From: Atrina japonica | Lineage: Eukaryota; Mollusca; Bivalvia; Pterioida; Pinnidae | Direction: 5' to 3' | DNA: 64,000 nt | NCBI GenBank assembly: GCA_030159075.1 | Contig: BROG01000031.1 | Location: forward strand, 429,501-493,500 | Shown: piece by piece, positions 11,640 through 24,478 of the stretch | How the letters are laid out: each line of letters starts with the position of its first letter | Position numbering within the stretch: position 1 is the stretch's first letter | Position numbers and translations under genes: made by a program | Notes under the pieces: model-generated | Seen by the model: only the letters and a program-made list of their open reading frames with translations | What the model was told of the DNA's origin: nothing | Databases searched by the model: none

Positions 11640-11842
11640 GACCTGTGTCCATAGCAATGATCATAACTTCTGTCTATATAAATGACCACATCTTTTGTCC
11701 ATAGCAATGACCATAAGTTTTGTCCATAGCAATGGCCATAGTCTTAACTCATTGCAATGGCCATAAATTTTGTCCATATAAATGACCATAACTTTTGTTC
11801 ATTGCAATGACCATAATTTCTGCCCATTTCAATGACCATTAG
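11640..11842. repeat. Degenerate ~29-bp repeat, about 7 copies
   Basis: Units share the pattern TTTTGTCCATAGCAATGACC with variants (ATATAAATGACC, TTGCAATGGCC). Copies are diverged, so the array is old compared with the other arrays here. Confidence 0.75.
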
Positions 11843-11849
11843 GGTAAGA

Positions 11850-12862
11850 TACAAAGGTTGTGACTGCCAAGCACACACACCATAAGATGTAAAAGTATTG
11901 AGGGTTTTTGGTGTCTTAAGTTATTTTGGCATTGCTCACTAAAGAACACTCACTATCTTCACATATGTCCATAAAACAGATTAAAACTTGTGAAACTTCA
12001 CTGATTGCTATTGACATTTTCATGGATTTAAAATTTTGTGGCATTTCCCTTTAAAAAATAATTCATTGACTTTAATTTTTCGTTGAATTAGAGACGTCCT
12101 ATTATCAGTCATTCAAGTAATAGTTTTTTCAGACATTTTTTTCCCTTGTTTTTGGTATCCAGCAAAATAAAAAAATTAAATCCTCAATGAAATTTTATAT
12201 CCTAATAGTATTGTAATTTTTTTCCATAATGTAAAACAAAACTGAAACAAGTGAATTGACTTGACTCCATAGAGAAGTCTCAAATTTGGAACTTTTTTGT
12301 TTCACAGACATAGAAACCTCACTATATTGGCCAGTGTCTTTAGCACTGGTCACAAATTTCAGTGCTTTCCCTTTGTGACCTTATAAAATCATTACCATCA
12401 CTGCGATGATCTATGGTACATGGTCTTATAGATTGATATCTTTCTCGTAGTTTATTGTTTGTTTTTTTGTTTTTTGTAAATTTTGACCTGTGCTATGGAC
12501 TGATGGCAATGCAGTGAGGGTGTTTTTTATGTGTCACACTTGGCATGAACGGGACCTCAGTTTTAAGTCTCATCTAAAGAGACCTGTGACTTTCACTTGG
12601 TATGCTGATCATTTGGCAGGACTCTACCACTAGACCTCCACACACGGTCTTCATCATACATGTATTATGACCCAATATAGCCAACACTGTTTCCATGGCA
12701 AAAGTCATAATTTTTATGACCCAAGATCAAAGACGAGGAGAGGGCCATATTCTTGTTGTTCTAACAGCTAATCTGTCTGTAACATTTTTTGTTTTCCTTT
12801 AGATACTGGTAACTTTATTTTCTTTCCTCAAATTTTTATATTGATAAGATATAAGTTTGACT
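11850..12862. other. Non-coding stretch with an old repeat fragment
   Basis: No gene seen. A segment around 12480-12640 (CTATGGACTGATGGCAATGC onward) resembles one around 26490-26640 and a short piece near 63935. They look like decayed copies of one dispersed repeat. Confidence 0.4.
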
Positions 12863-12874
12863 TTGATTATGACC

Positions 12875-13126
12875 GGGGCCTCCGTGGCTGAGTGGTTAGA
12901 GCATTGCGCTTTAAATCACAAGGCCTCTCAGCTCTGGTTCGAATCTCGCTAGGGTCATTTCGAATTAAGTGGGAAAGTTTGCCAGTTTTTTTGCGGAAGG
13001 TCGGTAGTCTTTACCCGGGTAACCGCAGTTTCTCCTCCACCAATAAAAACTGGATGCCATCATATGACTGAAAGATTGTTGAGTATGGCGTAAAACAAAA
13101 AAAATCAAAATCAAATAAAAAAATCA
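12875..13126 (+). mobile_element. tRNA-derived SINE, complete, with 12-bp target duplication
   Basis: The head resembles a tRNA gene: GTGGCTGAGTGGTTAGAGC is a D-arm/A-box-like sequence and GGTTCGAATC is a perfect B-box. A body and a 3' domain (CATATGACTGAAAGATTGTT, then GGCGTAAAAC) follow, ending in an A-rich tail. The target duplication TTGATTATGACC is exact at 12863-12874 and 13127-13138. The 3' domain resembles the tail of the SINE at 32714-32942 and fits the V-SINE superfamily known from molluscs. Confidence 0.85.
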
Positions 13127-13138
13127 TTGATTATGACC

Positions 13139-14329
13139 AACTTTCTACAATACTTGCCAGAGTTATGGGACTTTAAAATCTTTGTGAATGACTTATTGTT
13201 GAATTCACATAACTTTGCGGGCAAAGTAACTTTATGATTATCATACAAATGGTTCAACTCAATTTTGGGTCATGACAACCTTCACAGGAAAAAACGTTTT
13301 ATTCCTGACACTGGATACTCACAACAACAAGTAAGAACAACTACTGTTACCAGTGTAATTTAAATGTTGTTATGCTTTATTACCCAACATTTAAACTTGT
13401 CCAGGCCCAGAAGGGCTTCATGAGACTCCACTATAGCTCCTAGGGACTTAGTATTCCTCAAACACATATTGTTCATTTTACTTGTACTGAATAGTGACCC
13501 TGCCTCTGTATAAATAATACTTAACAACATAACCAGTAAACTCCAGAAATTATCTCAAGTCCTGAGATTTATAAATAATACTTAACAACATTTATACAGT
13601 ACTTAAATTACCCACAAAATCCCAAATGGATTCTAAATTTATCAGTAAATATCTTTGTCTCTTTGTCAGGAATCATATTCTAGTTATATTGCACTCTGAG
13701 ACATATTCTTGCTGGCTTTGAATATTTAAAAATTACTGGTGTTCAAATACAATAAAATTAAATCTACAACTCTTAAAACAGTCATTACCTATAAACTGTT
13801 GTCCAATTCCTATAGGTACATTTGTAAACAAGACCTTTAAATATTTTATCAATATTTGCTCAGTGAAACTAAAATATTATGCGACAGCTGAGGGAATACG
13901 AATTTTAAAGATTGTGTTTTACCAAAGCTAAATATACGACCTCCATAATTTCTCATGAGGTTAAGTAAATAAGTTGTCTCAAAGGTTAAAACTGCATTGT
14001 GATTTAGAATTGTGATTTGGACATTCCGTAACAAATTACATATACGATTCATGACTTCATTGTATTTACCAGATCCTTTGTATGTAGATTACAGGGGTAG
14101 ATGGGTGGGCAAAGAAATAATGCTCAGGGTCCAGTTGTTTAGTAGCCTGCACATCTTTTGGTGGCAAAAGAAAACAGACCCTCTCTGACAATATTTGATT
14201 CCACACCAAATATCACTTGAATGTACAAGTGTATCTTTCTCTAACTTTTGTTGATATACATTTCAAGGACCTCACTGGCTGAGTTGTTCAATCGATTGAT
14301 CATCACACTCACAGCCATATTATCTCTCA
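13139..14329. other. Unique non-coding stretch
   Basis: AT-rich. A short direct repeat (ATAAATAATACTTAACAACA) occurs near 13510 and 13572. No gene seen; the 67-residue minus frame at 13849-14052 has no supporting features. Confidence 0.5.
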
Positions 14330-14333
14330 CATC

Positions 14334-15862
14334 TAGTCACAAAAAGATTCAGACTTACATAGCATCTCTAGCCAGAAAGCTATAGGTTTCGGACTGACAT
14401 AATATCTCTCATCTGTAGCCAGTAAAGGATTCAGACTTACATAGCATCTCTAGCCAGTAAGCTATAGGTTTGAGACTGACATAACATCTCTCATCTCTAG
14501 CCAGTAAAGGATTCAGACTTACACAGCATCTCTAGCCAGACTGACAAAACATCTCTCACCTGTAGTCAGTAAGCTATAGGTTTGAGACTGACATAATATC
14601 TCTCATCTGTAGCCAGTAAAGGATTCAGACTTACATAGCATCTCTAGCCAGTAAGCTATAGGTTTGAGACTGACATAATATCTCTCATCTCTAGCCAGTA
14701 AAGGATTCAGACTTACATAGCATCTCTAGCCAGACTGACAAAACATCTATCTGTAGTCAGTAAGCTATAGGTTTGAGACTGACATAATATCTCTCATCTG
14801 TAGCCAGTAAAGGATTCAGACTTACATAGCATCTCTAGCCAGTAAGCTATAGGTTTGAGACTGACATAACATCTCTCATCTCTAGCCAGTAAAGGATTCA
14901 GACTTACACAGCATCTCTAGCCAGACTGACAAAACATCTCTCACCTGTAGTCAGTAAGCTATAGGTTTGAGACTGACATAATATCTCTCATCTGTAGCCA
15001 GTAAAGGATTCAGACTTACATAGCATCTCTAGCCAGTAAGCTATAGGTTTGAGACTGACATAATATCTCTCATCTGTAGCCAGTAAAGGATTCAGACTTA
15101 CATAGCATCTCTAGCCAGACTGACAAAACATCTATCTGTAGTCAGTAAGCTATAGGTTTGAGAATTACATAATATCTCTTATCTGTAGCCAGTAAAGGAT
15201 TCAGACTTACATAGCATCTCTAGCCAGTAAGCTATAGGTTTCAGACTAACATAATATCTCTCATCTGTAGCCAATAAAGGATTCAGACTTACATAGCATC
15301 TCTAGCCAGGAAGCTATAGGTTTGAGACTGACATAATATCTCTCATCTCTAGCCAGTAAAGGATTCAGACTTACATAGCATCTCTAGCCAGTAAGCTATA
15401 GGTTTTAGACTGACATAACATCTCTCATCTGTAGCCAGTAAAGGATTCAGACTTACACAGCATCTCTAGCCAGACTGACAAAACATCTCTCACCTGTAGT
15501 CAGTAAGCTAAAGGTTTCAGACTGACATAACATCTCTCATCTCTAGCCAGTAAAGGATTCAGACTTACATAGCATCTCTAGCCAGACTGACGAAACATCT
15601 CTCATCTGTAGTCAGTAAGCTAAATGTTTTAGACTAGCATAACATCTCTCATCTGTAGCCAGTAAAGGTTTCAGCCTTACATAGCATCTCTAGCCAGAAA
15701 GCTATAGGTTTCAGACCAACAAAACACCTCTTATCTGTAGTCAGTAAGCTAGTTTAGACTAGCATTACACCCCTTTTCTCTAGCCAGTAAAGGATTCAGA
15801 TTTACATACCATTACTAGTCAGTAAGCTAAAGCTTTCAGATTGACATAACATCTCTAGTCAG
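14334..15862. repeat. 82-bp composite minisatellite with higher-order structure
   Basis: The commonest unit is about 82 bp and is itself two related ~41-bp halves, one with GCCAGTAAGCTATAGGTTT and one with GCCAGTAAAGGATTCAGA. A shortened variant (CCAGACTGACAAAACATC) recurs at intervals, so variants are arranged in larger blocks. Copies become more diverged toward 15600-15860. Confidence 0.9.
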
Positions 15863-15956
15863 TATATTGAGGACAATGGTTTCTCTAGAAGGTGCAAGTA
15901 GGCTATAGTCATTAGTCATTCATTATCTGGCATTAGTCAACTGTCGTCCATCATTT

Positions 15957-16160
15957 AACTTTTTCATATATTTGACTTCTTTTCTGAATTCCCTAAAGGG
16001 AATTTGACAAAATCTTACAGGAAGCAAGTAGTCAAGGTTCTTTACCAAGTTTGTGAATTTGGGTCAATTTGACTGAGGGTTGTTTCAAAATTGGTCCCAG
16101 AGGGTACTCCTCTTTAAAAATCTTCTCCTCTAGAACCAATGCATGAATTGAAAAACAGAT
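15957..16160 (+). mobile_element. Diverged fragment related to the 55545-55800 element
   Basis: TTTTGACTTC..., TTACAGGAAGCAAGTAGTC and TCTTTACCAAGTTTGTGA follow the same order as in the complete element at 55545-55800. The ends are lost. Confidence 0.5.
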
Positions 16161-16383
16161 ATCTGAGTGATATACATGGATTTATGTTTTTTGTGAAATT
16201 GGATAATAAATTTTTGAAGCTTTTTGACATCTTTTCAGACATTGTCATTTTCTTTCAATTTTGTATGATTTTTGTAATTATCTCCCCTTGTATTCACTAT
16301 TATGCATTCATATTATGTGTTTTACTTGTATATAGGTTAAGAAATGGTTTTGTGAAAGACATTTGCTAAATTGTTATTTTTAG

Positions 16384-16635
16384 AAGTTCTTAAGACTGCA
16401 AATAAAGAAGGGGATGTAATTTTTTTTTACATGGTTAGCTTGTTATTGGAAACCAGTGCAGGGGTTTTGTCAAAACTTAACAGGAAGCAACTACTCACAG
16501 TCCTCTACTATATTTGTTCTTTTCTTTTGTGTTTTGTGTTTTCCTTTTTTTTTTTTTTTTGCCAGGTCAAGTTAAGTATTCTTCTTGGTCTCCTTTCCAG
16601 ATTTGTAGATGCTTCTCAGGTTAGCGGATTAGGCT
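16384..16635 (+). mobile_element. Second diverged fragment of the same family
   Basis: AACTTAACAGGAAGCAACTA, then GTATTCTTCTTGGTCTCC and GTAGATGCTTCTCAGGTTAG match the body and right end of the element at 55545-55800. A T-run interrupts it near 16545. Confidence 0.55.
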
Positions 16636-17099
16636 CTTGTTAAGGATAGTGGTTTCATAAGATTAATGGTCTTTTGGTATTGTAACATCAACAAGCTGAT
16701 AATATTTCAGGAAAATGGTTTCTATAGACACCGGTCTATCAAAGAGTAGCAATAATAGACATGATGTTTTAGATACTTTAAGGATAGCAGCATCAATAAA
16801 CAGATACCAAGACAGTGGTTTTATTATATAGGTGGTCTTTTGGATGGTGGCAGGGACTTTCTATCCTATCATACTGGGCCAAAATAAGGCCCCATTCCTA
16901 ATTAAAAAATGCATTTTTCCCAATTTACAGTCGAAATGTACCAACTGAAGTCAAATGACAATGAATTTGAAGAGATTCTTGTATTTTCTTAGTTTTCTGT
17001 ATTCCTAGATTCCCCAATTTCAATAAAATGTTGCAAAAATGCCCAATTCAAAAGGCTCAGGCCCTATTCCCAAAAGAGTATGGAAAATCCCTGGCTGAT

Positions 17100-17380
17100 T
17101 TCTCTAGACAGGCAGGCTTGTAGGAGAATAGTCTCAACAGAAAGATAGCTCTTCAAGATAGTGGTATCTATTGACAGGTGTTCTTTGAGGATAGTAGTTT
17201 CTCTAGACAGACAGTCTTTTAGGATAGAAGCCTTCACAGACATGTTATCTTTGAGGATAGTGAATTCTATAGACAGACAGCCTTTTAGGATAGAAGCCTC
17301 CACAGACATGTTATCTTTGAGGATAGTGAATTCTATAGACAGACAGCCTTTTAAGATAGAAGCTTTGATAGATTGATCTT
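17100..17380. repeat. Repeat block, AGACAGACAGCCTTTTAGGA type
   Basis: About eight diverged units of ~30-35 bp built around CTATAGACAGACAGCCTTTT and AGGATAG. The best pair spans 17215-17350 in ~66-bp repeats. It is related, on the opposite strand, to the block at 18236-18512. Confidence 0.8.
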
Positions 17381-18235
17381 TTAGAATAGTGGGTTCATCT
17401 GATGGTGTACGTTTGCCCCCTTCCCTCTTATGTGATGTCTGTACAAGTGATGAGGGGATCTAAATACATGAATATATGTCACCCATCAAATTATATCAAC
17501 CTGAACGAAAGTGTAAAGCAAAGTGTGATTTTCGTTAATTTAGCAGAACTAAGAAGATCTTTATACAGACAAATGTTTTTATGATAAAGGATTTAACTGT
17601 AAAAACTTGCTGAAGAGTTGTATTTTTATAATTACTTAAATTTGACATACAACTGCTAGATATATCTACTTGTTTGAATCTTTAATAAACTCTAACTAAT
17701 CAAATCTAATCTAATCAAACACAAATGATGTTTATTTTCTGAGTAAAGAATTTATGAGTTTTAAAACACATTTAAAAAGATTTCATTCAACATGGAGAGA
17801 TTTTAAAATAGACATTATCTTGAAGTAAAGTCTGCATTTGCAGAAAACATTTTTCTCATTTTACCTGTCTTTGAGAGGTTACTAGACTCTTAATTTTATC
17901 CTCAAAGACACTTGTCTAATGAAATCACTATCCTTAACTCATCAACCCCTGAAGTCATATTGGTACCCACCCATTTCAAAGAATGGTTAAGTCCACTGTC
18001 AGAATTCAGGGGTGTATGATTTAGAATCCAAATTTCATAATGATTTTAAATGGAATATGAATGTGTTCACTCCTGAATTATGAGAGTAGACCCTACTATT
18101 TATTGATCTGGGTGAGTCTAAATGTGACTGAAGGGGTTAATTTGAAGCATGTTAAATCTGTTGATTGGTTTTTCTGCCTAAAGTATCCACTATCTTAAAA
18201 GATGTTTATTACAGCTACTATCCTAAAATACCCCT
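17381..18235. other. Spacer between two inverted repeat blocks
   Basis: AT-rich unique sequence with a small open frame at 17402-17584 that has no coding support. No gene seen. Confidence 0.45.
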
Positions 18236-18512
18236 GTTTGAATTTTCCTTAAAGATTATTTGTCAATTGAGAAAGATTGCCTGTCTATATAAATAATTAT
18301 CCTCAAAGATCACCTGTCTTAAGAAATTTCTATTCTAAAAGACTGCCTGTCTAAAGAAATTTCTATTATAAAAGACTGCCTGTCTAGAGAAACTTCTATC
18401 CTAAAAGACTGTCCATCTAGAGAAATGTTTATCCTAAAATACTGCCTGTCTATAGAAACTACTATCCTTAGAAACTTCTATCCTGAAAGACCACCTGTCT
18501 ATAGAAACCCTA
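18236..18512. repeat. Repeat block, inverted relative to 17100-17380
   Basis: Units read CTATCCTAAAAGACTGCCTG then TCTAGAGAAA, the reverse complement of the theme in 17100-17380. About eight diverged copies. Confidence 0.8.
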
Positions 18513-19514
18513 TCAACCCTACAACTCATAATAGTCTGTTCCTAACCAAATAAAAAGATCATACCATTATGATACTAAGGGATGACAGAGTTGACTCTTG
18601 TACAGGCACATCTGCCCAAGCAGGATATGTATGGAGTTATTATATGTTATATCTTAGTTGATAGCTCTATAGAAACTTTATAGATAATGTCAAGAATCAA
18701 GAGTTAGGTATATAAGCTACACATGTTCACAATTGCTCTACTTTTCTACTCTCCATGCTTGAGTGACAAATTCAGGTATTTAAATTGTCAACAATGATTT
18801 AAACCTCAAGGTAAAACGGAAGTTCAGAAACTTGGGTATTGAAATATATTTCAGTTCCCGAAATGTACATACATATCTATCTGTAATCGAATCCACATAC
18901 ATAAGCAAGTAACATTAGCACAGGTGTTTTCTAACCTGTTGATGTTGTTATGTACATTTTATGGATTGATAGTTGATACAGCACAGAGAAATTCAAGTGA
19001 AAATAATGATATTTAACATATATACCTGTGGATTACCAGTATGACAGGTGGTCAAGGTAGGTTCAGGATTTTCAAAACTTGGATATTAGGTTCAGAATTT
19101 TTTGAAACACAGCTTTTGTGGTTTAAATTGTAGTACATGTACACATACTAATAAGTGAATTAAAATCTTCACTTTAGTTACCATATTGATAGTTGTTCCT
19201 AAGTTGAGTTTTCTAGCAAAAAAAAAATGATATAAAACATACAAAGAAGGTCTATATCGTAGTGTATATCATATAGCTATATGGAAATATTTATAACTCG
19301 TGTCTCAGGTATATTCATTTTTTCTGAGTTTCGAAATGAAAATAATTATTTTTACATTAAACATGAATATCTGAAGAATAAGGTTTTCTTAAATTGATAA
19401 TATACTAAGGAATTCTGAATCATCACATAACTTGAAACATTGGAATCAATATTTTGATCAATAAGTTATTTAAGGTTAGGCTACTTGTAGGCTACTTGTT
19501 GTTATATACACACA
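18513..19514. other. Unique non-coding stretch
   Basis: AT-rich; no gene, array or recognised element seen. Confidence 0.5.
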
Positions 19515-19703
19515 CAGTGAAATCTTGTTGTCTCAAAGTCATGAGATCACCCCTATGACTTTGAAATATCCAGAATTCAAGATAAACAAAATTATAATTA
19601 GCATAAATTTATATATCATTCAAATTTGGGACCATGCAGATGTTCAACTTTGATATAACCATAATTTTGACTTATCCAATTTTGACATAACAAGATCCCA
19701 CTG
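19515..19703. mobile_element. MITE with CAGTG...ATCTTGTT inverted ends
   Basis: The left end CAGTGAAATCTTGTT and the reversed right end CAGTGGGATCTTGTT match at 13 of 15 positions across 189 bp. The right flank is TA; the left flank is CA. The ends match the left end of the element at 38563-38729, so they form one family, plausibly Tc1/mariner- or pogo-like (CAGT start, TA target). Confidence 0.6.
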
Positions 19704-20089
19704 TATATAGCGATATAAAGTAATGACAATTGGTCTATAACAAAGCTGAAGCAAATATTCAAACATTCAGGAATAAATATAGTAAATATGGCAAATATTG
19801 GTACTTAAATATAAAACAGGCATTCAAATACTCAGTGTCTAGTACACCATACAGTGTAATATTATCTTTCCATTGGTATTCAGCACAGAAAGGATAAATT
19901 GGGTAAGGGATTATTTTTCTTTAAAGTTAGGCCTACTTTTTCACAGATTGTCGGGTAGTACAGATATAATATTTAATTTTGACATAAACATTTGTTGTGT
20001 CTCTCAATAATTTAAAAATTTTTGACATTTAAATATCCACATACTAATCTTAGAAACAACATATGAAGACTTATTGACATGTCCCGATC
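19704..20089. other. Unique non-coding stretch
   Basis: AT-rich; no gene seen. Confidence 0.5.
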
Positions 20090-20955
20090 CCAGAAATGAT
20101 AACTATTTATATCTGGGCCTTAAATTCCTCCAGACATAATACCCAATTTTCTGAGCAGAAATGATAACTATTTATATCTGGGCCTTAAATTCCTCCAGAT
20201 ATAATACCCAATTTTCTGAGCAGAAATGATAACTATTTATATCTGGGCCTTAAATTCCTCCAGACATAATACCCAATTTTCTGAGCAGAAATGATAACTA
20301 TTTATATCTGGGCCTTAAATTCCTCCAGACATAGTACCCAATTTTCTGAGCAGAAATGATAACTATTTATATCTGGGCCTTAAATTCCTCCAGACATAAT
20401 ACCCAATTTTCTGAGCAGAAATGATAATTATTTATATCTGGGCCTTAAATTCCTCCAGACATAATACCCAATTTTCTGAGCAGAAATGATAACTATTTAT
20501 ATCTGGGCCTTAAATTCCTCCAGACATAATACCCAATTTTCTGAGCAGAAATGATAACTATTTATATCTGGGCCTTAAATTCCTCCAGACATAATACCCA
20601 ATTTTCTGAGCAGAAATGATAACTATTTATATCTGGGCCTTAAATTCCTCCAGACATAATACCCAATTTTCTGAGCAGAAATGATAACTATTTTATATAT
20701 GGGCCTTAAATTCCTCCAGATATAATACCCAATTTTCTGAGCAGAAATGATAACTATTTATATCTGGGCCTTAAATTCCTCCAGACATAATACCCAATTT
20801 TCTGAGCAGAAATGATAATTATTTATATCTGGGCCTTAAATTCCTCCAGACATAATACCCAATTTTCTGAGCAGAAATGATAACTATTTATATCTGGGCC
20901 TTAAATTCCTCCAGACATAATACCCAATTTTCTGAGCAGAAATGATAACTATTTA
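20090..20955. repeat. 65-bp minisatellite, about 13 copies
   Basis: The unit contains GCAGAAATGATAACTATTTA, then ATCTGGGCCTTAAATTCC and CAGACATAATACCCAATTTT. Copies are nearly identical, with rare substitutions (GATAATTATT, CAGATATAAT). Confidence 0.95.
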
Positions 20956-21495
20956 TATCTGGGCATACCATCAGAAATAATATCCATTTATATCTGTTCA
21001 TACCTCCAAAAAAGATTTCTATTTATATCTGTGCATACCTCCAGAAATGATATCTATTTATATCTCTGCATACCTCCAGAAATGATATCTATTTATATCT
21101 CTGCATACCTCCAGAAATAATTTCTATTTATATCTGGGCATACCTCCAGAAATGATATCTATTTATATCTGGGCATACCTCCAGAAATGATATCTTTTTA
21201 TGTCTGGACATACCTCCAGAAATGATATCTATTTATATCTCTGCATACCTCCAGAAATGATATCTTTTTATGTCTGGACATACCTCCAGAAATAATTTCT
21301 ATTTATATCTGGGCATACCTCCAGAAATGATATCTATTTATATCTGGGCATACCTCCAGAAATGATATCTTTTTATGTCTGGACATACCTCCAGAAATGA
21401 TATCTATTTATATCTCTGCATACCTCCAGAAATGAAAGGCCTATCAACTTATATCTCAGCATACCTCCAGAAATAATCCCACTTTATATCTGGGC
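20956..21495. repeat. 35-bp minisatellite, about 15 copies, derived from the 65-bp unit
   Basis: The unit CATACCTCCAGAAATGATAT plus CTATTTATATCTCTG is the 65-bp unit with its central 30 bp removed. Copies vary more than in the adjoining 65-bp block. Confidence 0.9.
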
Positions 21496-22690
21496 TTGAA
21501 CAATTGCTGGTAAGGGGATGACCATTTGATTCTGAGGGGGGGGGGCTGGCAGATTTTGGAAATAAATATTCTGGCCTTGAAAATATTGAAAATAAATTAT
21601 CTGTCCTCGACTGGCAAGAAAATAAATAATCTGACCTTAACTAGTGCCAAAGTTGTGGTGAAAATTAATTAATGCTTAAAAATTTTTGGCTTGCTTCACT
21701 TGCCATATTTCATTCTTCAATTTTTTTGGGTCGCTATGCTCGCCATTTTTTTTTTGTAGAGGATAGTCGCTTATGTATGACAACAAGTAGGTATGATTAC
21801 TCTAGTCAGTGTAATTTTAATGTTATTCTTTATTACCTAAAAGTAAAACTCATCGAAGTCAAGAAATGGTTCATAAGACTCCATCCCGCCAGATTATATG
21901 GATTTACTATATGTAGAGTTAATAAAAATAAATTCAAAAGCCCAGAATTTGACAAAAAATTATTAAAACTTACAGTGGAACCACAGAACCACCTTAATAA
22001 CACATCGCTTAGGAGACCACCTCACTATTAAGATCATGGATTTTCAGTCTCTTAACTAATGTTGAATCAGTACAGAACCTTACTTAAGAGACCACCTCAC
22101 TAATCAGACCACTTTGAGTCAGATAGGTGGTCTTAAGGCGAGGTTTTGATGTATTTTTAAATAGGAAGTTGGAAAATTAATAAAAATAAATTACCAAAAT
22201 TTTTGGTCTTGCTTCTTCCTTCCATCTAACTTCAAATCATAGATTCACCCTGGATTTGTCTATATATTTTGAATTCCATGGCTTTTGACTACACTTAGTT
22301 TTATTTCAGTTTACCTCTAAAGTGTTTAAACTACATATCAGTAAATAAATATTGATTTGTGTTTTCTAAGTATGTATGAATATGAACAAAATTTGCATTA
22401 TATCAAAATGTATATGATTTTCCCTACATTGTGTTTTTATCAGCAAGGTATACAAAATTTTAATCATCCATGATATCCAATTCTTTACACTCAATGAATG
22501 CACCATTTTCACGCATACATGTACAGCATCTTCCCCCCCTCCAAGAATAAATTTACACCCCCTCATTGAAAATTCCTGGATCCACCCCTGTAACTGAGGC
22601 CAACAAAGTTTGTTTGAAGACATAATACAATGACTGTCTCCATCCATTTTTGTGTGTTTGTACACTTACCAAATACTAGAAATTGAATTT
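21496..22690. other. Non-coding stretch with repeat fragments
   Basis: A G-run lies near 21536-21546. ACAGTGGAACC-type sequence around 21970-22150 resembles the end of the element at 60101-60272. A stretch near 22530-22600 (CCTGGATCCACCCCTG) looks like the end of another dispersed element. The 119-residue open frame at 21672-22031 overlaps these repeats and is not accepted as a gene. Confidence 0.45.
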
Positions 22691-22693
22691 TGA

Positions 22694-22940
22694 ATAGTGT
22701 TTTACGCCACGCTAAAAAATTTTTTAGTTCTATGTTAGTGACCAGTTTTTATTAGTAGAGGAGAGAACTCATTAACAATGTACTGGGAAGAGACCACCAG
22801 ACTTCCGCAAGTAAACTGTCAAACTTTCTCACAAATATCAGTTAAGTTTCCAGCTGAGCTCGCACCTGCGCTGATCAGAAGTGAGAGACTTCATGGTTCA
22901 CAGCCCTGTGCTCTAACAACTCATCCACAGATGCCCCACA
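22694..22940 (-). mobile_element. tRNA-derived SINE, reverse orientation, diverged
   Basis: Reversed, it reads GGATGAGTTGTTAGAGCACA (tRNA-like head), then TTTGACAGTTTACTTGCGGA and ends GTGGCGTAAAACAC. These blocks occur in the same order in the SINE at 12875-13126. The target duplication is not clear. Confidence 0.65.
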
Positions 22941-23321
22941 AATACCAGTTAGGCTTCCAAATTCTTGAAATAGGATAGCGTGTAAACTGTTACCTTTCTA
23001 TGGGTTCCTTATCAGAACCTTGCCTCACAATAGTACAGTGTGCAGTGAGGTTTGTATTTTATAACACTTTTGAATAATATATACTTCTGCCACTGCAACA
23101 TATTATGTTTCTGATCACATGACAATAGCAAAAAAAATAAATAAAATAAATAATCTGTCCCATGTCTTCTTGAAAATAAATAATCTGACTCGACAAAATT
23201 TGCCAGGTCCCCCCTCCCCCCTCAGAATCAAATGGTCGTTCCTAATTACCACCAGAAATATATCTGGGCAGATGAAAAAAGAGCAATAAGAAGTTGACTT
23301 GTTTTCATACACTGTTAAATA

Positions 23322-24478
23322 CATGTACTTGTATAGTGGACCTGTATATACATACATGTACTTGTATAGTGGAACTGTATATACATACATGTACTTGTAT
23401 AGTGGAACTGTATATACATACATGTACTTGTATAGTGGACCTGTATATACATACATACATGTACTTGTATAGTGGACCTGTATATATGTACATGTACTTG
23501 TATAGTGGACCTGTGTATACATACATGTACTTGTATAGTGGACCTGTATATACATACATGTACTTGTATAGTGGACCTGTATATACATACATGTACTTGT
23601 ATAGTGGACCTGTATATACATACATACATGTACTTGTATAGTGGACCTGTATATACATACATGTACTTGTATAGTGGAACTGTATATACATACATGTACT
23701 TGTATAGTGGAACTGTATATACATACATGTACTTGTATAGTGGACCTGTATATACATACATACATGTACTTGTATAGTGGACCTGTATATATGTACATGT
23801 ACTTGTATAGTGGACCTGTGTATACATACATGTACTTGTATAGTGGACCTGTATATAAATACATGTACTTGTATAGTGGACCTGTATATACATACATGTA
23901 CTTGTATAGTGGACCTGTATATACATACATACATGTACTTGTATAGTGGACCTGTATATACATACATGTACTTGTATAGTGGACCTGTGTATACATACAT
24001 GTACTTGTATAGTGGACCTGTATATACATACATGTACTTGTATAGTGGACCTGTATATACATACATGTACTTGTATAGTGGACCTGTGTATACATACATG
24101 TACTTGTATAGTGGACCTGTATATACATACATGTACTTGTATAGTGGACCTGTATATACATACATGTACTTGTATAGTGGACCTGTGTATACATACATGT
24201 ACTTGTATAGTGGACCTGTATATACATACATACATGTACTTGTATAGTGGACCTGTATATACATACATACATGTACTTGTATAGTGGACCTGTATATACA
24301 TACATGTACTTGTATAGTGGACCTGTATATACATACATGTACTTGTATAGTGGACCTGTATATACATACATGTACTTGTATAGTGGACCTGTATATACAT
24401 ACATACATGTACTTGTATAGTGGACCTGTATATACATACATGTACTTGTATAGTGGACCTGTATATACATACATGTAA
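23322..24478. repeat. 33/37-bp minisatellite, about 34 copies
   Basis: The basic unit is 33 bp (CATGTACTTGTATAGTGGAC then CTGTATATACATA). Some units carry an extra CATA and are 37 bp. Landmark variants recur 305 bp apart (TATATATGTACATG near 23484 and 23789), showing a duplicated block of nine units. The period is a multiple of three and the unit has no stop in several frames, so long open frames appear on both strands; these are not genes. Confidence 0.95.

Noticed and set aside
12875..12950. tRNA gene
   Set aside because: The A- and B-box-like sequence is the head of a SINE with body, tail and target duplication.
21672..22031. 119-residue plus-strand frame
   Set aside because: Overlaps repeat fragments (ACAGTGGAACC type), Phe-rich start, no splice sites or recognisable domain.
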